The notes beneath the pieces are model-generated. The model was not told where the DNA came from. It saw only the letters and a program-made list of their open reading frames with translations, and made no database searches. A program made the position numbers and the translations under genes. Shown piece by piece: positions 60,985-64,000 of a stretch of 64,000 nt of DNA. This DNA comes from Alkalihalobacillus trypoxylicola. GTDB lineage: Bacteria > Bacillota > Bacilli > Bacillales > Bacillaceae_D. The stretch lies in assembly GCF_001590785.1 (NCBI RefSeq), contig NZ_LTAO01000034.1, positions 65,535 through 129,534 on the forward strand, read 5' to 3'. Positions within the stretch are counted from its first letter, which is position 1; the number at the start of each line of letters is the position of its first letter.

Positions 60985-62078
60985 AACTTTTTCTCCTCGC
61001 TTTTTAAAAATAAATTTTTAAAGATTGCTTCTAAAACTGGAACTACAATGCTGTTTCCGGATTGTTTGTATAAACTTGTGTTACTTACAAATTTACTAGC
61101 CTTATTAAAATCAGCATCATCAACCCCCATAAATCGCCAAGTTTCTTTAGGGGTTAGTCGCCTTGCTGGATATTTACCATCATCCCGAACAGGACCTGAA
61201 ACTAGTTGTCGTCTTTTTTTAATAAGAAAATCTTTTAAAAATGTGCCTTTCCAATAATTTGAATCTAGGCAATATATATAATCTTGACAAATAGGTTCCT
61301 CACTTACTTGATTATCTTTTAAATAAAAATTATGTGGGACGTCATCTTCTAACAGATCATTCATAAAAGTAGATAGTTCTCTAATTGGTGGAAATGTGAA
61401 ATCTTCATGGCTATCAAGAATACTGATACAGAATACTCTTTCTCTACTTTGAGGGATTCCATAATCACGAGCATTTAATACATCCCAGAAGTTTTTATAT
61501 CCTAAGCTTTCTAAGTAGAGTAAGAATTCTTCGAAGTTTTTAATGTGATTTTTACCGATTAGGTTTTTTACGTTTTCCATCATTAAGTATTTTGGTTTCT
61601 TCTTTTCGATAATTTTGCAGCATTCCCAAAGAAGTGAAGAACGAGTTCCTGAGCCTGAACCTAATCCATTCTGATAGCCCGCAATAGAAATATCTTGGCA
61701 AGGAAATGAATAAGTAAAGAAATCAAAGTCAGGTAATGTATCGGGATTAATCGTACGAATATCACCAAAGTTGTTACTAAGTTTATTAGCAAGATACATG
61801 TCTTTTAATTTTTGCCCCTTTAAATTCTTTGCTCTGTTTTCAAACGTTTTATAATTGAGTGGGACATTGATTTTTTCTAAAAAATTGCGCATTTGCTCAT
61901 CTGAAATTGATAATTCTTTATTTCTTTCTTCTAATAAATTTTCATGGATTGCAGCATAGGAAAGAAGTACATCGCCATCGATTTCTGATATACCAACAAT
62001 CTCATGAGGTATGTTGCCGTTTTTTAGAGCTAGACGTTGACTTCCATATCCAGCGAACGCTTCAAATACTTTTAACAT
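60981..62078 (-). CDS. DNA (cytosine-5)-methyltransferase of the second R-M module
   Basis: This 365-residue enzyme has motif I EAFAGYGSQ (6-14), motif IV SFPCQDISIAG with catalytic Cys127, motif VI ENV (168-170), motif VIII QSRERVFCISI, and C-terminal motifs RLTPKETWRFMGV and YKQSGNSIVVPVL. It protects host DNA from the restriction enzyme encoded directly downstream. Sequence between VIII and IX is the target recognition region. It is only distantly like the methyltransferase at 56869. Confidence 0.93.
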   Translation of the reverse strand: MLKVFEAFAGYGSQRLALKNGNIPHEIVGISEIDGDVLLSYAAIHENLLEERNKELSISDEQMRNFLEKINVPLNYKTFENRAKNLKGQKLKDMYLANKLSNNFGDIRTINPDTLPDFDFFTYSFPCQDISIAGYQNGLGSGSGTRSSLLWECCKIIEKKKPKYLMMENVKNLIGKNHIKNFEEFLLYLESLGYKNFWDVLNARDYGIPQSRERVFCISILDSHEDFTFPPIRELSTFMNDLLEDDVPHNFYLKDNQVSEEPICQDYIYCLDSNYWKGTFLKDFLIKKRRQLVSGPVRDDGKYPARRLTPKETWRFMGVDDADFNKASKFVSNTSLYKQSGNSIVVPVLEAIFKNLFLKSEEKKL

Positions 62079-62081
62079 TGT

Positions 62082-62549
62082 TTAATACCTCTTGCATACA
62101 TGCTCTGGATAGGCGTTTGAAAAGTCATTTTCAATTTTTTCACCAACAAGAACAACGTTTCTTTCTATATATTCTGCGAGAAATTTGTTATTTTCTAATA
62201 GCAGATATGATTGAGGGGCAACAAATCCAGGGACATTTCTCCGCAAGTCGTCTAAAGTTATGGGGTGGATTTTTTGAAATCCCTTAATTTCCATGCCGTA
62301 TCTATAATTCTCGAGATACTCATCAATTCTAGTAGAAATCTCCAAACTATTAGAGTATTTTTCTTTCCAATCTGAAAGCGTATGTTTATCTCCAAAATAT
62401 ACAATTCCACAAACTGCTTTTACGGGTTTACTAACATACATATATGCGAATTTGCAGTCTTTTGGAAAAGTCCTACGATATTCAATTAATTTAATTTGAC
62501 CTGAAATCTTTTCGTAAACGCTTGGCCAAAAGCTCATTAGTGGCGTCAT
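62082..62549 (-). CDS. ASCH/PUA-like protein of the R-M operon
   Basis: This 155-residue protein starts (T)PLMSFWPSVYEKISGQIKLIEYRRTFPKDCKFAYMYVSKPVKAVCGIVYFG in outline, matching the ASCH-type PUA fold (P-x-Y-x-x-I-x-x-G-x-K-x-x-E-Y-R-R, then strand Y-x-S-x-P). Such domains bind modified bases or RNA. It is first in the operon ASCH, methyltransferase, nuclease. It may sense modified bases or control the operon, by inference. Confidence 0.65.
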   Translation of the reverse strand: MTPLMSFWPSVYEKISGQIKLIEYRRTFPKDCKFAYMYVSKPVKAVCGIVYFGDKHTLSDWKEKYSNSLEISTRIDEYLENYRYGMEIKGFQKIHPITLDDLRRNVPGFVAPQSYLLLENNKFLAEYIERNVVLVGEKIENDFSNAYPEHVCKRY

Positions 62550-62576
62550 TTTTTCTGTTTTACCCCCATTATTCTG

Positions 62577-62654
62577 TTATACATCTGTTGTAATGTTATC
62601 TCCTCTATCAAGCTTTGCTAGAGATGCAGAGTTTATTCCAGTGGCATTCTTGTG
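62577..62654 (-). pseudogene. HTH fragment of a second XRE gene
   Basis: Directly after the stop of the XRE gene the minus strand reads KNATGINSASLAKLDRGDN... then stop. It aligns with REAAGISTASMAKLGKNEN of the intact XRE protein (residues about 22-40), with 9 identities in 24. It has no start codon. It is the relic of a related regulator gene, perhaps from an earlier copy of the module. Confidence 0.55.
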
Positions 62655-62657
62655 CTA

Positions 62658-62873
62658 TTACAATTGATCATTATCCTCTACGATTTCCATAATATCTGAA
62701 ATGTCGCAGTTTAGAGCATTACATACTTTTACTAAAGTTTCGGTATTAACATTTTCGTTTTTACCGAGTTTAGCCATTGAAGCAGTACTAATACCAGCGG
62801 CTTCTCTTAAGTCCTTTTTTTTCATGTCTGTATCTATTAGAAGTTTCCAAAGCTTTTTATAACTTATGGACAT
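62658..62873 (-). CDS. XRE-family controller of the second R-M module
   Basis: A 71-residue single-domain HTH (MKKKDLREAAGISTASMAKLGKNENV, then ALNCDISDIMEIVED), typical short Firmicutes XRE. GAGGTGG precedes the ATG. It leads the leftward ASCH, methyltransferase, nuclease genes and faces the ImmA/IrrE-like gene, with the inverted repeat AATTTAC/GTAAATT (62949-62966) in the shared control region. Confidence 0.8.
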   Translation of the reverse strand: MSISYKKLWKLLIDTDMKKKDLREAAGISTASMAKLGKNENVNTETLVKVCNALNCDISDIMEIVEDNDQL

Positions 62874-62948
62874 TACGCCACCTCACTTTATTTACTCGTA
62901 TTAGTTACAAATAAAAGTGTATCACAAATTTAGTTTTGGTACATTTAA

Positions 62949-62999
62949 AATTTACGAATGTAAATTAAATATTGGGGAAACTAAAATACATGCTATAAT
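62949..62999 (+). promoter_or_regulatory. Divergent control region: operator-like repeat and promoter
   Basis: AATTTAC (62949-62955) and GTAAATT (62960-62966) form an inverted repeat. TTGGGG (62972-62977) and TATAAT (62994-62999) are 16 apart, with TGC before the -10 giving an extended -10. It should drive the rightward peptidase gene. Confidence 0.6.
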
Positions 63000-63073
63000 T
63001 TACCTATAATTTAATATTTGGAACTGGGGAATTTTTCTTAGATTATTATTTTCATATGGGTGGGGAGAGTATC

Positions 63074-64000
63074 ATGGCAGGTAATCGTTCATTTACAAAT
63101 TATGTTGCAGATAGATTTTATAATGAGATGTTTGCTACCATACAAAGTTACATCGAAGAAAACTATGATAGCTTAGATTTACGGTTATACAAAGTTCAAA
63201 ACATTGGTGGCATTGAATTGTCAGATATCGAAGTAAAGTTCGTATCTGTTAATGACCTGCCAGATATGAAAATAAAGTTTGATGTTGTGATAGAAGCCGA
63301 ATTAGGAGTGCGCGAATCAGATTATCATTATGATGAAACGGAAAATTGCAGGCAGTGGTTTATGCTGGAATGTTACGGAGATTTGGACTGCAATTTGGAT
63401 GACTTTACAATCTCCAATGTAACTGAGTATTCCAGCAAAAATAAGCAGCCAAAACCTATGTCGGACTCTCTTGTTCCTGTCGTTAATAAGGAACAATTAG
63501 ATTTTGTTGCAACGGACTTCCTACGCAGACATTATCCAGAAGTATTAAAAAAACCAATTGCAGTTGAACCGCAAGTATTGGCTAGGAAAATGGGTCTTTC
63601 AGTAGTAATCACAGAGATTACTAAGGATTTCTCTATTTTTGGACAGATATACTTTCATGACTGTGATTCAGAGTTTTACGATAAAGACAGTGATGATATG
63701 GTACAAACCCATGTGGATGCCCGTACTATCATTGTAGATCCAAAAGCATATTTCCTTCGAAATCTTGGATCAGTCAATAACACCATAGTACATGAGTGTG
63801 TTCATTGGGACCAACATAGAAAAGCATTTGAGCTAGAACGGTTATATAACAGCAGTGCTTCACATATTAAGTGTCAGGTTGTTGGTGGTATAAAAGACAA
63901 TCACAGAGATGCGACTGATTGGATGGAATGGCAGGCAAATGCTCTTGCACCAAGAATTCAAATGCCGCTTGCCATGTTCAAAACAAAGGCCTTTGACTTT
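63074..64000 (+). CDS. ImmA/IrrE-family metallo-endopeptidase, incomplete at window end
   Basis: The frame is open for 309 codons to the end of the window. It carries the zinc motif HECVH (240-244) in NTIVHECVHWDQHRKAF and a later WMEWQANALAPRIQMP segment (Glu285), which provides the third ligand, as in ImmA/IrrE enzymes. The long N-terminal part (1-135) is not assigned. GGGGAGAG precedes the ATG. Such peptidases often cut XRE repressors to induce mobile or defence genes, and a divergent XRE gene is next door. Confidence 0.8.
   Translation, partial: MAGNRSFTNYVADRFYNEMFATIQSYIEENYDSLDLRLYKVQNIGGIELSDIEVKFVSVNDLPDMKIKFDVVIEAELGVRESDYHYDETENCRQWFMLECYGDLDCNLDDFTISNVTEYSSKNKQPKPMSDSLVPVVNKEQLDFVATDFLRRHYPEVLKKPIAVEPQVLARKMGLSVVITEITKDFSIFGQIYFHDCDSEFYDKDSDDMVQTHVDARTIIVDPKAYFLRNLGSVNNTIVHECVHWDQHRKAFELERLYNSSASHIKCQVVGGIKDNHRDATDWMEWQANALAPRIQMPLAMFKTKAFDF

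Noticed and set aside
61907-62287. 126-codon plus-strand frame
   Set aside because: Antisense to the second methyltransferase and ASCH-like genes, no RBS.

Overview
The window looks like the chromosome of a low-GC Gram-positive endospore-former-type bacterium of the Bacillaceae. The evidence is AGGAGG-type ribosome binding sites almost everywhere, GTG/TTG starts, a DgkB and RlmCD pair (neighbours in Bacillus subtilis as well), a CcpA-type cre site, and an SPP1/A118-like siphoprophage.

Layout. (1) 1-16.7 kb, host genes: a partial membrane protein, a membrane-anchored XRE regulator, two GNAT acetyltransferases, a TPR lipoprotein, an ECF sigma / anti-sigma / two-membrane-protein operon, diacylglycerol kinase dgkB, a large secreted LPNTA-anchored pectate lyase with an upstream cre site and a downstream AraC regulator, two LURP-one-like paralogues, and the 23S rRNA m5U methyltransferase rlmCD. 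(2) 16,712-56,170, a complete prophage of about 39.5 kb inserted in the 3' end of rlmCD. Both 15-bp att cores are visible. The phage supplies a new C-terminus for RlmCD, and the original C-terminal codons lie stranded beside attR. The prophage runs integrase and CI (minus strand), Cro and Xis-like, early accessory genes, ERF recombinase, antirepressor, DnaD-type initiator, helicase loader and DnaB helicase, SSB, dUTPase, RusA, RinA-like activator, a gene-free structured segment (candidate RNA), TerS/TerL, portal, minor head protein, GP20 scaffold, capsid, connectors, tail tube (with an SPP1-like +1 frameshift site), chaperones, tape measure, Dit, Tal, beta-helix tail spike, XhlA, holin, amidase, and a short lysogeny tail (YolD-like and XRE genes). 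(3) 56.2-64 kb, a defence island outside attR. One module is an XRE regulator, an HTH-fused C5 methyltransferase and a convergent 514-aa HhH-GPD DNA-glycosylase-like protein with a cysteine cluster. The second is an XRE regulator, an ASCH/PUA-like protein, a C5 methyltransferase, a PD-(D/E)XK restriction enzyme and a small unknown. Beside it runs a divergent ImmA/IrrE metallopeptidase that leaves the window. Fragments of a second restriction enzyme and a second XRE gene show past duplication and decay.

Most notable: the glycosylase-like partner of the first methyltransferase, which could be a restriction or mismatch-repair glycosylase; the structured non-coding segment just ahead of the packaging genes; the CCC-TAA frameshift site in the tail tube gene; the exchange of the rlmCD tail by the prophage; and a pair of divergent ribbon-helix-helix genes sharing iterated operators. 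Assignments rest on reading motifs and context by eye. No database search or folding program was run.
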